A stretch of 64,000 nt of DNA from contig JAEWIZ010000027.1 of assembly GCA_023386815.1 (NCBI GenBank), positions 62,001 through 126,000 of the forward strand, in the 5' to 3' direction. Both the position numbers and the translations under genes were made by a program. Positions within the stretch are counted from its first letter, which is position 1, and each line of letters starts with the position of its first letter. Origin of the DNA: Bacillota bacterium (GTDB taxonomy: Bacteria > Bacillota > Clostridia > Lachnospirales > Lachnospiraceae). This document shows, one piece after another, positions 43,581 through 52,477 of this stretch. The notes beneath the pieces were generated by a model, which worked only from the letters and a program-made list of their open reading frames with translations, searched no databases and was not told where the DNA came from.

Positions 43581-44672
43581 ATGATTCAATGGCTTGATCC
43601 ATTATGGAGGGGCACGATCGTGCATGAGGAACCCATCTGTTTTTCTGAATCAGATCATTTCAATTTCACAGGCGGAAGCTTATTATACACTCCGAGGGAA
43701 ATATTGAAGATATCCTCCCCTGATGGCACACAGCAGTATGAGCCCGTCAAGGACTTTCAATGGGAGGGTAATACCATTATTCGTACAAAAAACAGTTCCA
43801 TCCCCTTTTTACCCAGAAGCCTTTACTGTCCACCTTATATAGGAGAAGCTGATACCAGCTGGTTACGATTAGCTGATCAAAGCAGATATTGTAAGGTCTT
43901 TCCTGAGATAATCGATTATCAGGTACTGGTAACTTACCGGCACAACGAGCACTGGAGGGGAAGTATACCGTGTAATCAAATGTCCTTCCTTCCCCTCACC
44001 TTAAAAAAGCTAACTTCTAATAAGTCCTTTCGGTTAGTTTTTTATGGGGATAGTATTACTGCCGGTTGGGAAGCCAGCGGCTATGATGAGACCGTGATTG
44101 ACATGGTTACACTTAAGGAACTTCGAATAAGAAATCATAAGCCGCCTTTTATGCCAGCCTGGGCTGAATTAGTTACGGCCGCCTTAAAGGATTATTTCCA
44201 TCACAATAATCTTATCAAAATCAATCGTGGAGCCGGCGGTTCCACCTCTTCCTGGGGAAGCAAGCATGCTGCTACTATTGTTAGTCCCGAGAACCCGGAT
44301 TTGGTGATATTAGCCTTCGGTATGAATAACCTGCAACAGGAAGCTGAAGAATTTAAAAAAGACATCTTAGATATCATATCAACCATTCGCCACGAAAATC
44401 CAGACTGTGAGTTCTTACTGGTATCTCCGATGGTTCCCAACCCAGAAATCCATGGGTTTATGAAGAATAAACTCCTGGATCAGGAAAGAAGTCTTTTTCA
44501 GATACAAACATCCCTTACCGGAATCGCTGTTGCTCCGGTTCATACCATATTTCTGGATCTTCTTAATAGAGATAAAAATTACTTAGAATTAACCGGTAAT
44601 TGTATTAACCACCCAAATGATTTTTCAATACGTATTTATGCACAAGCCATTTTAAGCTGCCTTGGAGTTTAA
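43581..44672 (+). CDS. SGNH/GDSL-type carbohydrate esterase
   Basis: 363 residues without signal peptide. N-terminal beta domain (to about 145), then an SGNH hydrolase: block I FYGDSITAGWEASG (nucleophile Ser near 157), Gly in GAGGSTSSW, block III AFGMNN (Asn), block V with NHPNDFSIRIYA (Asp/His pair near 350). Probably deacetylates pectic or xylan oligomers. GGAGG precedes ATG. It is divergent from the kinase gene of the pectin locus and shares its control region. Confidence 0.85.
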   Translation: MIQWLDPLWRGTIVHEEPICFSESDHFNFTGGSLLYTPREILKISSPDGTQQYEPVKDFQWEGNTIIRTKNSSIPFLPRSLYCPPYIGEADTSWLRLADQSRYCKVFPEIIDYQVLVTYRHNEHWRGSIPCNQMSFLPLTLKKLTSNKSFRLVFYGDSITAGWEASGYDETVIDMVTLKELRIRNHKPPFMPAWAELVTAALKDYFHHNNLIKINRGAGGSTSSWGSKHAATIVSPENPDLVILAFGMNNLQQEAEEFKKDILDIISTIRHENPDCEFLLVSPMVPNPEIHGFMKNKLLDQERSLFQIQTSLTGIAVAPVHTIFLDLLNRDKNYLELTGNCINHPNDFSIRIYAQAILSCLGV

Positions 44673-44680
44673 GTACAATA

Positions 44681-44732
44681 AAAAGCTCCGAAACAGGAGA
44701 AACTAATTTCAACTGTTTCGGAGCATTTTATT
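44681..44732. terminator. Bidirectional terminator after the esterase gene
   Basis: GCTCCGAAACAG pairs with CTGTTTCGGAGC (12 bp), with ATTTTATT after it on plus and TTTTATTG on minus. It separates the convergent esterase and pirin genes. Confidence 0.8.
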
Positions 44733-44811
44733 GTTCTAGCTATTTTCATATCAAAAACTTCATGCAGCATATCCCATATAGGGAGTATACTTCCTTGTAC
44801 CAAATATTTTA

Positions 44812-45516
44812 TTAAACTCCTGTTTTTCTCATCTCTATTAATAGAAAGTGAGTTGTGGTCTTTGCATTGATAGTAAGCTCTTCCTCCGATATCTCCAGAG
44901 CGTCTCTGGCTTCCAGCTCCAGTTCCTTGATAACCGAGGTACCTTCTATCTGAACCAGATATGCCTGCCGGTTCTCTGACACGGTGAAATTAATTGTATT
45001 TCCTTCCTCTAACTGGAGTACGAAGATATTTGCATCTTGATGAATCTTAACTGGAGCCTCCCCATCAATTGGGGCTACAATGTGAAACCACTGATTGTAT
45101 CTTGACTCCCAATCAAAACGGAATTCTCCGTATTGGGGCGTGTGCCCCAGTCGATCAGGATAAATCCATATCTGCAAGATTCTTGTCATAGATTTCCCAA
45201 GATTATGCTCACTATGAAATACTCCTGTTCCTGCACTCATATACTGAACATGTCCCCGGCTCAGGGTACTCTCGTTCTTCATACTGTCAGCATGTGTCAG
45301 CTCTCCCTCTACCACGTAGGATACAATCTCCATATCTTTATGCGGATGGGTATCAAATCCGGTACCCGGTGCAATTAAATCATCGTTTATTACCCTCAAG
45401 GCTCCAAAATTGATATTTAAGGGATTTAAATAGTCAGCAAAAGAAAAATGGAAGATGCTTTGCAGCCATCCCAAATCACTTTTGCCCATGTTTCTATGAT
45501 CAAGCTTCTTTATCAT
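44812..45516 (-). CDS. Pirin family protein
   Basis: 234 residues, bicupin of the YhhW/pirin family. Metal-binding residues visible in HPHKDMEIVSYVVEG (two His and Glu) and HSEHN with a further Glu; YMSAGTGVFHSEHN is a family signature. Some members oxidise quercetin; physiological roles are unclear. AAAGGAG precedes ATG. Divergent from the HxlR regulator with palindromic sites between, so probably controlled by it. Confidence 0.92.
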   Translation of the reverse strand: MIKKLDHRNMGKSDLGWLQSIFHFSFADYLNPLNINFGALRVINDDLIAPGTGFDTHPHKDMEIVSYVVEGELTHADSMKNESTLSRGHVQYMSAGTGVFHSEHNLGKSMTRILQIWIYPDRLGHTPQYGEFRFDWESRYNQWFHIVAPIDGEAPVKIHQDANIFVLQLEEGNTINFTVSENRQAYLVQIEGTSVIKELELEARDALEISEEELTINAKTTTHFLLIEMRKTGV

Positions 45517-45683
45517 AAATTTATCTCCTTTCTTACTTGAACTATGTTTTAGGTAATTCTGCTACTCAAACGATATAGCATTTTTACACTGCTCCTTTCG
45601 TTTAGAAATCTATATCCCAAGTAGCTTACTGCCTTCATAAATACTTTTGACTTCATTTAAGAAAGGCCATTTCATTTGTTCAT

Positions 45684-45721
45684 AAGTACTTTATTTGTTT
45701 TTTCACTTACTTTATGTAAGT
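45684..45721. promoter_or_regulatory. Palindromic sites between pirin and HxlR genes
   Basis: ACTTAC, TTTAT, GTAAGT (45705-45721) is a 17-bp palindrome; AAGTACTT (45684-45691) is a shorter related dyad. HxlR-type regulators bind short dyads of this kind in their own divergent promoters. Confidence 0.55.
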
Positions 45722-45785
45722 ATATTACTATATTTCTGTTGCTTTTGTCAAGTAAGTGATGTAGAATCATTTTAGAGGTGATTCT

Positions 45786-46100
45786 ATGCATGATTTGTCC
45801 CTATGTCCAAAGTACGAAAAAGCGTTTGAGATCTTGGGAAAACGTTGGAACGGCTTAATTATTAAGGTTTTAATGGAGGGTCCTAAGAGATTTTCAGATG
45901 TAGCCTCCCAGATTCCTAATATGAGTGATCGTATGCTGGGAGAACGTTTTAAGGAACTAGAAGCTCTGGGTATCATTAATCGTATGGTTTACCCTGATAT
46001 TCCGGTGCGAATTGAATATGAACTTACAGGAAAAGGGAGAGCACTGGATTGTGCCCTCAATGAAATTCAAAATTGGGCTAATGAGTGGATGACTGAATAA
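45786..46100 (+). CDS. HxlR-family transcriptional regulator
   Basis: 104 residues, one winged helix: CPKYEKAFEILGKRWNGLII, then RFSDVASQIPNMSDRMLGERFKELEALGII and a wing ending in YELTGKGRAL. The N-terminal Cys (residue 6) is conserved in redox- or quinone-sensing members such as YodB. AGAGGTG precedes ATG. Probably regulates itself and the divergent pirin gene in response to reactive compounds. Confidence 0.93.
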   Translation: MHDLSLCPKYEKAFEILGKRWNGLIIKVLMEGPKRFSDVASQIPNMSDRMLGERFKELEALGIINRMVYPDIPVRIEYELTGKGRALDCALNEIQNWANEWMTE

Positions 46101-46137
46101 AGCTGAACTGCCTTACGGCAGCTCAGCTTTATTTATT
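46099..46137 (+). terminator. Terminator of the HxlR gene
   Basis: AAAGCTGA-A-CTGCC and GGCAG-C-TCAGCTTT form a long stem with TTAC loop, followed by ATTTATT. Confidence 0.75.
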
Positions 46138-46155
46138 GAAACCACTTATTAACCA

Positions 46156-47274
46156 CTAATTATATGTACAATTCAAAAATGCCCCAACATTCTCTCTTTT
46201 TGCATTTAATGGTATCTCGCAGCCATTACCAACGATTAAGCCACCACCCATGGCTAGGCGAACCAACTTATCACAATAATCTGTAATCTCCTTTTCACTG
46301 CCAAAGGCAAATAGTGCTGCGGGAACATCGCCTCGAATGCATTGATACCCCTGTAAAATCTCATAGGCTTTCTCGATATCAGTATCCCCATCCAGCTCAA
46401 TAATACAGGTTCCCTTCGGAAGCTCCTTAAAATAAGGCAGCATGGGGAGCCAGTTGCCATCCGCATGCAGTACAGGAGTTATCTTTTTCTCAATCAGAGC
46501 CATCATAATTTTCTTCAAATGAGGCCAGGAGAATTCCTCATACATATCAGGTGAAATAAATGAGGCGGAAGATCTCATAGCAAAAATTCCAACGCGATCT
46601 CCCGGCTTAGCACTCCGAAAGATGGTTTTTATGATATCTGGAGTTGCCCGTTCACAAGCTTTTTTTACCAGCTCAGGCTCGTCATAGAGATCATAGAAGA
46701 ACTGCTCCAACCCACGAGACATAGAAAAGGTATCAAAGGGTGTTCCACATCCCGTATGAAACATCATCGGTATACCTCTTCCCTTTTCCCAGTACTTGCG
46801 GTTTTGTCCACATCCCATTCCCGCCTGAATAAACTTTAAGGTGACTTTTAAGCCGGTTAATGCATTTTGCTTCATAGGAGGATTTTGAATGGAAGCGACA
46901 AAAGGTAGCTGCCAGGCACCAAAGCCCTTTTCTATGATGGTCTTATAATCCTCCGGCTTCATGATCTCTTCTTCTACAAATTGAAATAATTCATTTTCCC
47001 CCAGATCCTTTCCTGGAATTCTTACCTTCATCTGCTCAATAAAAGTAACATCCTTTGGATTCATAGGGAATACACAATCCGGCTCCACCCCAAGATTTTC
47101 ATAAGTCTTAATCATGGCATCCAGCCATACATCATTTCCTTGAAATAAGTCAGCCTGTGTTTTCCCCGATAACACCGCCGCATAGGCGCAGATGTGTGCA
47201 TATACTACAATATCTGCCTTTGATTGAACTTTCCCCAGTCTAACAGCGTTTTCGAACTTCTCCATTTTAGTCAT
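46156..47274 (-). CDS. Uroporphyrinogen decarboxylase-superfamily protein (methyltransferase-like)
   Basis: 372 residues with the URO-D superfamily pattern at its end: VLHADGNWLPML (about 287-298), RGDVPAALFAFG and GGLIVGNGCEIPLNAKREN. True HemE has an Arg-rich N-terminus that is not evident here. Anaerobes use many such proteins as methylcobamide:acceptor methyltransferases (MtaA type) in O-demethylation; no corrinoid protein is adjacent, so the substrate is unknown. Its ribosome site AAGGAGAGG lies in a 13-bp hairpin. The LysR gene directly upstream reads the same way and is the likely regulator. Confidence 0.8.
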   Translation of the reverse strand: MTKMEKFENAVRLGKVQSKADIVVYAHICAYAAVLSGKTQADLFQGNDVWLDAMIKTYENLGVEPDCVFPMNPKDVTFIEQMKVRIPGKDLGENELFQFVEEEIMKPEDYKTIIEKGFGAWQLPFVASIQNPPMKQNALTGLKVTLKFIQAGMGCGQNRKYWEKGRGIPMMFHTGCGTPFDTFSMSRGLEQFFYDLYDEPELVKKACERATPDIIKTIFRSAKPGDRVGIFAMRSSASFISPDMYEEFSWPHLKKIMMALIEKKITPVLHADGNWLPMLPYFKELPKGTCIIELDGDTDIEKAYEILQGYQCIRGDVPAALFAFGSEKEITDYCDKLVRLAMGGGLIVGNGCEIPLNAKRENVGAFLNCTYN

Positions 47275-47280
47275 AACAAA

Positions 47281-47337
47281 AACACCTCTCCTTAATTAAT
47301 AAATGTTACCCATAAATCAATTATAAGGAGAGGTGTT
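47281..47337 (-). promoter_or_regulatory. Hairpin that encloses the ribosome site of the URO-D-like gene
   Basis: AACACCTCTCCTT (47281-47293) is perfectly complementary to AAGGAGAGGTGTT (47325-47337). In the mRNA the downstream arm is the ribosome site AAGGAGAGG of the gene at 47274, so folding would hide it. It could equally be a DNA site for the LysR protein. Confidence 0.6.
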
Positions 47338-47387
47338 ACCAAAGTAAACTTACTAAACATGCAGATATCAATAACCAAAAGTTATAG

Positions 47388-48266
47388 TTAATTATTTAGA
47401 AAAATATGATTGAATAAAGGTATCACCGGATTCATATTCTTCTTTTTCCGAACCATAATGGTATCTGTGTCCATCAGCTTTATCTGCTCTAATATTTTTA
47501 TAGAGGGATTCAAGGTCAAATAATTCATGGTGTTTACAATACCCACACCAAGCCCAGCCTCCACACAGAGCATCACGGTCTCAAGAGAGGGAACATATCT
47601 GACCTTTGGATAGAAGCCTCTCTTTTTGCAATCAGCTATGAGCATCTTACTTCCTGCATAGGAATCCCTTTCATTGATTAGGTTAAAATCCTCATCCTTT
47701 AGATCTTCCCAGTCATCAACTTCCTTTTTGCTCAAGGGATGCTTCATTGACACTGCAAAAACACTGCTGCTGGTTGCTATCTTCTCAATATAGTACTTTT
47801 CCCTATCATCAATATCAAATCCGAGGGTTATTCCAATATCCAAGGTTCCATCCCCCAGCCTATTTCGAATTCCTGAGAAGGAATCCCGGTATAGGAAGAT
47901 AGAGATATTGGGATGCTTTTCTGAAAATGCCGCATAGGCATCGGAAAACTTTTCTCCTACCATCTGTCCTTGTAAAATACCAATATGCAGCTCACCCACA
48001 TTCCCCTCGTTGGCGGACTTAGCTTTTTGAATTACCTTATAATAATTGTCCTCAAACCCCTGCAATTCCTTATACAATACTACTCCGGCCGGTGTCAGCG
48101 ATATCTTCTTCCCATTTCTCAGAAACAAAATCATGTTTAACTCTTCTTCAATTGCATGCAACTGCTTACTTAATGCCGGCTGAGATATATACAACTTTTG
48201 TGCTGCTTCTGTAAAGTTGAGACATTTTGCTGCCACTAAAAAATATCGAATCTGTGTCGTATTCAT
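47388..48266 (-). CDS. LysR-family transcriptional regulator
   Basis: About 292 residues. N-terminal winged helix (TTQIRYFLVAAKCLNFTEAA, QKLYISQPALSKQLHAIEEEL) and a periplasmic-binding-like effector domain (about 90-290). Start at ATG 48266 with GGGAG five bases upstream; the in-frame ATG at 48278 lies before that site. It precedes the URO-D-type gene on the same strand rather than divergently, with 113 bp between them. Confidence 0.93.
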   Translation of the reverse strand: MNTTQIRYFLVAAKCLNFTEAAQKLYISQPALSKQLHAIEEELNMILFLRNGKKISLTPAGVVLYKELQGFEDNYYKVIQKAKSANEGNVGELHIGILQGQMVGEKFSDAYAAFSEKHPNISIFLYRDSFSGIRNRLGDGTLDIGITLGFDIDDREKYYIEKIATSSSVFAVSMKHPLSKKEVDDWEDLKDEDFNLINERDSYAGSKMLIADCKKRGFYPKVRYVPSLETVMLCVEAGLGVGIVNTMNYLTLNPSIKILEQIKLMDTDTIMVRKKKNMNPVIPLFNHIFLNN

Positions 48267-48489
48267 CCTGACTCCCATCCCTAATTAGATTCTTTTGTAC
48301 CGTATAATATAATAAGGCCATTATATCTGCTTTAGAAATGTATGTAAATACGGCAGTTCAATTCTAAAAATACCGATACAAAAAACATGCATCCTTAATG
48401 GTCTGGTACGCTTTTTCTATCGTATCTATACATATTCTTTCATTGAGAATAATAGAATGTACTAACTATACATATCTTTGGAGGGGATT

Positions 48490-49455
48490 ATGAAAAAGCT
48501 TCTTATAAAAACGATTTTAGTTAGCATTGTTGTTCTTCTGCTTCCTTTTTTACTTACACTGGCATTTTCAAAACAATCATCAACAACCACCGGTTCCTTT
48601 AAAGCAGAGAACTTTAATATATATTATGAAGTGAACGGAACGAAGACTGATCTTTCTTTTGACGAATATCTGCTGGGTGTTATCGCCGCAAATATTCCTG
48701 CAAGCTATCAGATGGAGACTTTAAAGGCACAGGCCGTAATTGCACGAACCTATGCTCTGTATAATATCTCTACGCTATCGAAAGAAAACTCAGGGCAAAC
48801 TGATTTTTCTACCTCAGAGCTTGGTCTTTCCTATATTGGTTTGGACGCCCTCAAAGATCTATGGGATGATGAGAATTATACTTACTATTTTTCTAAGTTA
48901 GAGAACGCTGTTTATGCTACGGACAATGAGGTTATTGTGTATGATAACGACCTGATACTTCCGGTATTCTTTGATACCGGCTCCGGATTCACGAGAAATG
49001 CCTCCGAAGCCTGGGGTGTGGATATTCCCTACCTAACGAGTGTGGCAAGTAAGCAGGATGTTACCTCTACAAACTATCTCTCTATTAAAGAGTATGCAAC
49101 AAATGATCTGATCGATCTCCTTGGAAAATACTATACTGATTTAGATATAACGGTGGATAATTTCTTTGATGAAGTCAATATCTCTTTACGGGATAGCTCA
49201 GGGTATGTATTAAAAATAAACCTTGGCGACCTCACTATCTCTGGTGAGGAATTTGCCAAGGTTCTTGGGTTATCATCCAATCATTTCTACATAGAAGAAT
49301 ATGGTGATCATGTTCGTATCGTCTGCAATGGTGATGGCCATGGTGTAGGCTTAAGTCAGTACGGCGCAAATGTCATGGCAGAGGATGGTTCCTCCTATGA
49401 AGATATTTTAGAATATTATTATACCGGGGTCACCTTTGCTCGGTTATCCTCTTAA
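48490..49455 (+). CDS. spoIID: Stage II sporulation protein D (lytic transglycosylase)
   Basis: About 321 residues. SpoIID cuts glycan strands during engulfment, in a complex with SpoIIM and SpoIIP at the mother-cell side of the septum. Seen: N-terminal membrane anchor (LIKTILVSIVVLLLPFLL), FDEYLLGVIAANIPASY, the catalytic-Glu block METLKAQAVIARTYAL (about 75-90), PVFFDTGSGFTRNASEAWG and the closing GDGHGVGLSQYGANVMA. Length is normal. Start at ATG 48490 with GGAGGGG three bases upstream; the in-frame TTG at 48478 is part of that site. Monocistronic here; expected to be sigma-E controlled, though no promoter was assigned. Confidence 0.93.
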   Translation: MKKLLIKTILVSIVVLLLPFLLTLAFSKQSSTTTGSFKAENFNIYYEVNGTKTDLSFDEYLLGVIAANIPASYQMETLKAQAVIARTYALYNISTLSKENSGQTDFSTSELGLSYIGLDALKDLWDDENYTYYFSKLENAVYATDNEVIVYDNDLILPVFFDTGSGFTRNASEAWGVDIPYLTSVASKQDVTSTNYLSIKEYATNDLIDLLGKYYTDLDITVDNFFDEVNISLRDSSGYVLKINLGDLTISGEEFAKVLGLSSNHFYIEEYGDHVRIVCNGDGHGVGLSQYGANVMAEDGSSYEDILEYYYTGVTFARLSS

Positions 49456-50154
49456 TTATAGCCTTTTTAACAAGCCATTAATTAATGTAACTGTGTTTTT
49501 AATTGCAATATGTTCAAATTCCGAGTAGGCCATCTCTGCACTTTGGTCTGCTTTATCAGAAATCGCACGTATTATCAGGAAGGGAATCTTGTTTAGAAAT
49601 GCTGCCTGTGCAATTGCGGCTCCTTCCATCTCAGTACAATAGCCGTTAAAGTTCTCTACCAGCCATGCCTTCTTACTGCTATCTGAGATAAACTGATCTC
49701 CGCTTACAATTCGTCCTGTATGAACCCCCACCTCAGGAATAGCCTCTTCACATACCGCTCTTGCAAGAGCAATAAGCTTCTGGTCTGCCTGAAAAATGGA
49801 ATACTCCATTCTTGGAATGACGCCAATATCATAGCCAAAGCCTGTTGCGTCCATATCATGCTGTTGTGTATCAGTTGAAAGAACAATATCTGCTATATCA
49901 ATTTCATTTCTTAGAGAGCCTGCTACACCTGTATTTATCACTGCATCCACGTGATATAAATCCGCTAAAATCTGAGTACAGATTGCTGCATTTACTTTAC
50001 CAATACCACTACGGACAATAACTACTTCTTTTCCTTGCAATTTACCTTCATAAAAATCCATTGCAGCAACAGTGCAGACCTTTACCTCCTGCATCTGTTC
50101 TTTTATAATATGAACCTCTTCATCCATTGCTCCGATGATTCCGATTTTATTCAT
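49456..50154 (-). CDS. mtnN: 5'-methylthioadenosine/S-adenosylhomocysteine nucleosidase
   Basis: 232 residues. Hydrolyses MTA and SAH to adenine and the thio-sugar in the methionine salvage and methyl cycle. Motifs: IGIIGAMDEEVHIIKE at the start (catalytic Glu12 region), GIGKVNAA, NTGVAGSL, VSGDQFI, EMEGAAIAQAA and IRAISDKAD (catalytic Asp). Start at ATG 50154 with AGGAGG six bases upstream; an in-frame start at 50223 adds 23 unlikely residues. Convergent with spoIID, ending directly beside its stop codon. Confidence 0.95.
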   Translation of the reverse strand: MNKIGIIGAMDEEVHIIKEQMQEVKVCTVAAMDFYEGKLQGKEVVIVRSGIGKVNAAICTQILADLYHVDAVINTGVAGSLRNEIDIADIVLSTDTQQHDMDATGFGYDIGVIPRMEYSIFQADQKLIALARAVCEEAIPEVGVHTGRIVSGDQFISDSSKKAWLVENFNGYCTEMEGAAIAQAAFLNKIPFLIIRAISDKADQSAEMAYSEFEHIAIKNTVTLINGLLKRL

Positions 50155-50436
50155 TTTAATCCTCCTAAAGTCATTGGGTTTTGCTATTATTTTATCGTAC
50201 CTTTGTTGAAAATACAAATACATTGTGCCCTTTCTTAAGATTCCGTCACATATTTTTCATTTTTTTCTGAAAATATATAATTGCAAAAGTAGGATAGGTG
50301 AGATACAATAAATTCGGTTATACCTACCCACCTTTTGTAGTTCGTGCTACAATCATTGATAATCTATTAAATTTTCTCTCATCCGTGGAAGTAGGTTCCA
50401 TTATAATTGATACATAAGGAAAGAAAGGGATTTCAT

Positions 50437-50688
50437 ATGACATATAAAACTAAGGGAGTGTGCAGCCGCTCATTGGATTTTGAAATTGACGAAAGTACAA
50501 ATACTGTAACCGCATTACATTTTAACGGTGGATGCGATGGTAATGCAGGCGGAATCTCCCGGCTGGTTGTCGGTATGAAGGTTGATGAAGTGATTCAAAA
50601 GCTGGAGGGTATTACCTGTGGCTTCAAGTCTACCTCCTGCCCGGATCAATTAGCGAAAGCGTTAAAAGACTGGAGGAATAATGCATGA
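50437..50688 (+). CDS. TSCPD domain protein
   Basis: 83 residues, small family (TIGR03905 type) seen in Clostridia. Conserved Cys in TKGVCSRS, GGCDGN, ITCGFK and TSCPDQLAKAL, so metal binding is possible. The same domain closes some class II ribonucleotide reductases; function of the free form is unknown. Start at ATG 50437 (AAAGGG upstream), dropping ten residues of the longer frame. Overlaps murG by four bases (ATGA), so they are coupled. Confidence 0.88.
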   Translation: MTYKTKGVCSRSLDFEIDESTNTVTALHFNGGCDGNAGGISRLVVGMKVDEVIQKLEGITCGFKSTSCPDQLAKALKDWRNNA

Positions 50689-51749
50689 AACGGATTGTTT
50701 TAACCGGAGGTGGAACTGCCGGGCATGTAACGCCCTGTATTGCTTTGCTTCCAGAATTACAAAAGCAAGGTTTTGACATACAATACATCGGTTCCTATGA
50801 TGGAATTGAGCGAAAGCTAATTGAAGCTTACAACATACCCTACCATGGAATATCCTCTGGTAAATTGAGAAGATACTTTGATCCAAAAAACTTTTCCGAT
50901 CCCTTTAAAGTAATAAAGGGTTATTTTGAAGCCAGCAAGCAACTAAAAAAACTGAAGCCGGATATTATATTTTCCAAAGGCGGCTTTGTAACAGTTCCCG
51001 TTGTATATGCTGCTAAAAAACACAAAATTCCGGTAATTATCCATGAATCCGATATGACTCCGGGTCTTGCGAATAAATTAGCACTTCCCCATGCAACAAA
51101 GGTGTGCGCTAATTTCCCTGAGACCGTAAAATATCTTCCGGACAATAAAGCTGTTTTAACCGGAACACCGATTCGTAAGGAGCTCTTCTCCGGCAATCGG
51201 ATCAAAGGTCTTGATTTTTGTAAATTGACTGCCAATAAGCCTGTCATTCTAATTATTGGTGGAAGTACAGGTTCGAAAGCCATTAATGAAGTTGTTCGTA
51301 ACCTATTACCAACCATACTGCGTGATTATCAAGTAATCCATTTATGTGGTAAAGGTAATCTAGATGAGAAGCTCAAACACTTTGAAGGCTATGTTCAATT
51401 TGAGTACATTAAGGATGAGTTAAGTGATTTATTCGCTGCAGCTGATTTAGTCATTTCCAGAGCAGGTGCTAATGCCATCTGTGAGATACTTGCACTTCGC
51501 AAACCGAATATTTTAATTCCTCTTTCTGCTGCTGCCAGCCGTGGTGATCAAATCCTGAATGCTGACTCTTTCGAACGCCAGGGTTACTCTTATGTATTAA
51601 AAGAGGAGAATATGAGTGTCTCCACTCTTATGGAAGCAATTAAGACGGTTATGGAGAATAAGCAGGTCTATGTGAATGCTATGAGTCAAAGTAAGTTAAA
51701 TAATTCGATAGCAACAATCGTTAGTTTGATTAAAGAACATATGAAATAA
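50685..51749 (+). CDS. murG: UDP-GlcNAc:undecaprenyl-PP-MurNAc-pentapeptide GlcNAc transferase
   Basis: 354 residues. Converts lipid I to lipid II at the inner face of the membrane. Motifs: TGGGTAGHVTP (about 7-17), FSKGGFVTVPVVYAA, HESDMTPGLANKLAL, GGSTGSKAINE (about 190-200) and LISRAGANAICEI-LALRKPNILIPL (donor-binding helix, about 263-288). Complete length. Encoded outside a cell-wall cluster and coupled to the TSCPD gene. An extra murG elsewhere in the genome cannot be excluded. Confidence 0.93.
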   Translation: MKRIVLTGGGTAGHVTPCIALLPELQKQGFDIQYIGSYDGIERKLIEAYNIPYHGISSGKLRRYFDPKNFSDPFKVIKGYFEASKQLKKLKPDIIFSKGGFVTVPVVYAAKKHKIPVIIHESDMTPGLANKLALPHATKVCANFPETVKYLPDNKAVLTGTPIRKELFSGNRIKGLDFCKLTANKPVILIIGGSTGSKAINEVVRNLLPTILRDYQVIHLCGKGNLDEKLKHFEGYVQFEYIKDELSDLFAAADLVISRAGANAICEILALRKPNILIPLSAAASRGDQILNADSFERQGYSYVLKEENMSVSTLMEAIKTVMENKQVYVNAMSQSKLNNSIATIVSLIKEHMK

Positions 51750-51816
51750 TTCTTACATTTATATGCCTCCAACAGTTTTGTCCGGTATAATATATTGCTG
51801 GATGGCTGAAATTAAA

Positions 51817-51889
51817 AAAGGACTATGAAATATCTCGCACATTTTGTGTCTTTCAGACACTGTGGGAAATAATTCATAGTTCTTTTTGT
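51817..51889. terminator. Long bidirectional hairpin terminator
   Basis: Outer arms AGGACTATGAA/TTCATAGTTCT with inner CACA/TGTG and GTGTCT-TTC-AGACAC form a long interrupted stem, followed by TTTTTGTTTTTT on plus. It separates convergent murG and HIT genes. Confidence 0.8.
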
Positions 51890-51896
51890 TTTTTCA

Positions 51897-52313
51897 TTAT
51901 AATCTTGCTGCCAAAGAAGCTGCAAAAGACGCTGCTTCCCCATCCTCATATGTTCCGGGAGCCCAGCCTAAGCTCAGCTGATCATTGTCATACCTTGGAA
52001 TCAGGTGTATATGGAAATGGAAGACCGTCTGCCCTGATGCCTTGCCGTTATTTTGTACCAGATTAATTCCATCACAATTTAATTCTTCCTTTAATGCCTT
52101 CGCCAGCTTACGAGCAATTAATAATGCGCTTGCCGCACTCTCATCATCCAAATCTAAGAGATTCTCGCAGTGTCTCTTTGATAACATAATCATATGTCCC
52201 TTCGCAGCCGGCGATATGTCCATAATTACCCTGAAATTCTTATCTTCATATACGGTTGCTGAAGGAATCTCTCCAGCAATTATCCTGCAAAAAATACAGT
52301 TATCCTGCATCAT
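51897..52313 (-). CDS. HIT-family nucleotide hydrolase (Hint type)
   Basis: 138 residues. CIFCRIIAGEIPS at the start carries zinc-type Cys pair and the family opening; the histidine triad is HFHIHLIPR (about 99-107). Hydrolyses nucleoside phosphoramidates or related AMP conjugates. AGGTG precedes the double ATG. Monocistronic. Confidence 0.94.
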   Translation of the reverse strand: MMQDNCIFCRIIAGEIPSATVYEDKNFRVIMDISPAAKGHMIMLSKRHCENLLDLDDESAASALLIARKLAKALKEELNCDGINLVQNNGKASGQTVFHFHIHLIPRYDNDQLSLGWAPGTYEDGEAASFAASLAARL

Positions 52314-52477
52314 ACACCTCCGTTATTTATTTCTTTATAATCTTTATATTAATTTTATTATAACATAGCATTTTTAACTTGTATAAATTACCAAATTTTG
52401 ATAAAATATGTTTGTTTCCAAATATTGAGATTTCGACATCCATGAGTTTTATGCCAACCATTTAAAAGGGGGTAACA

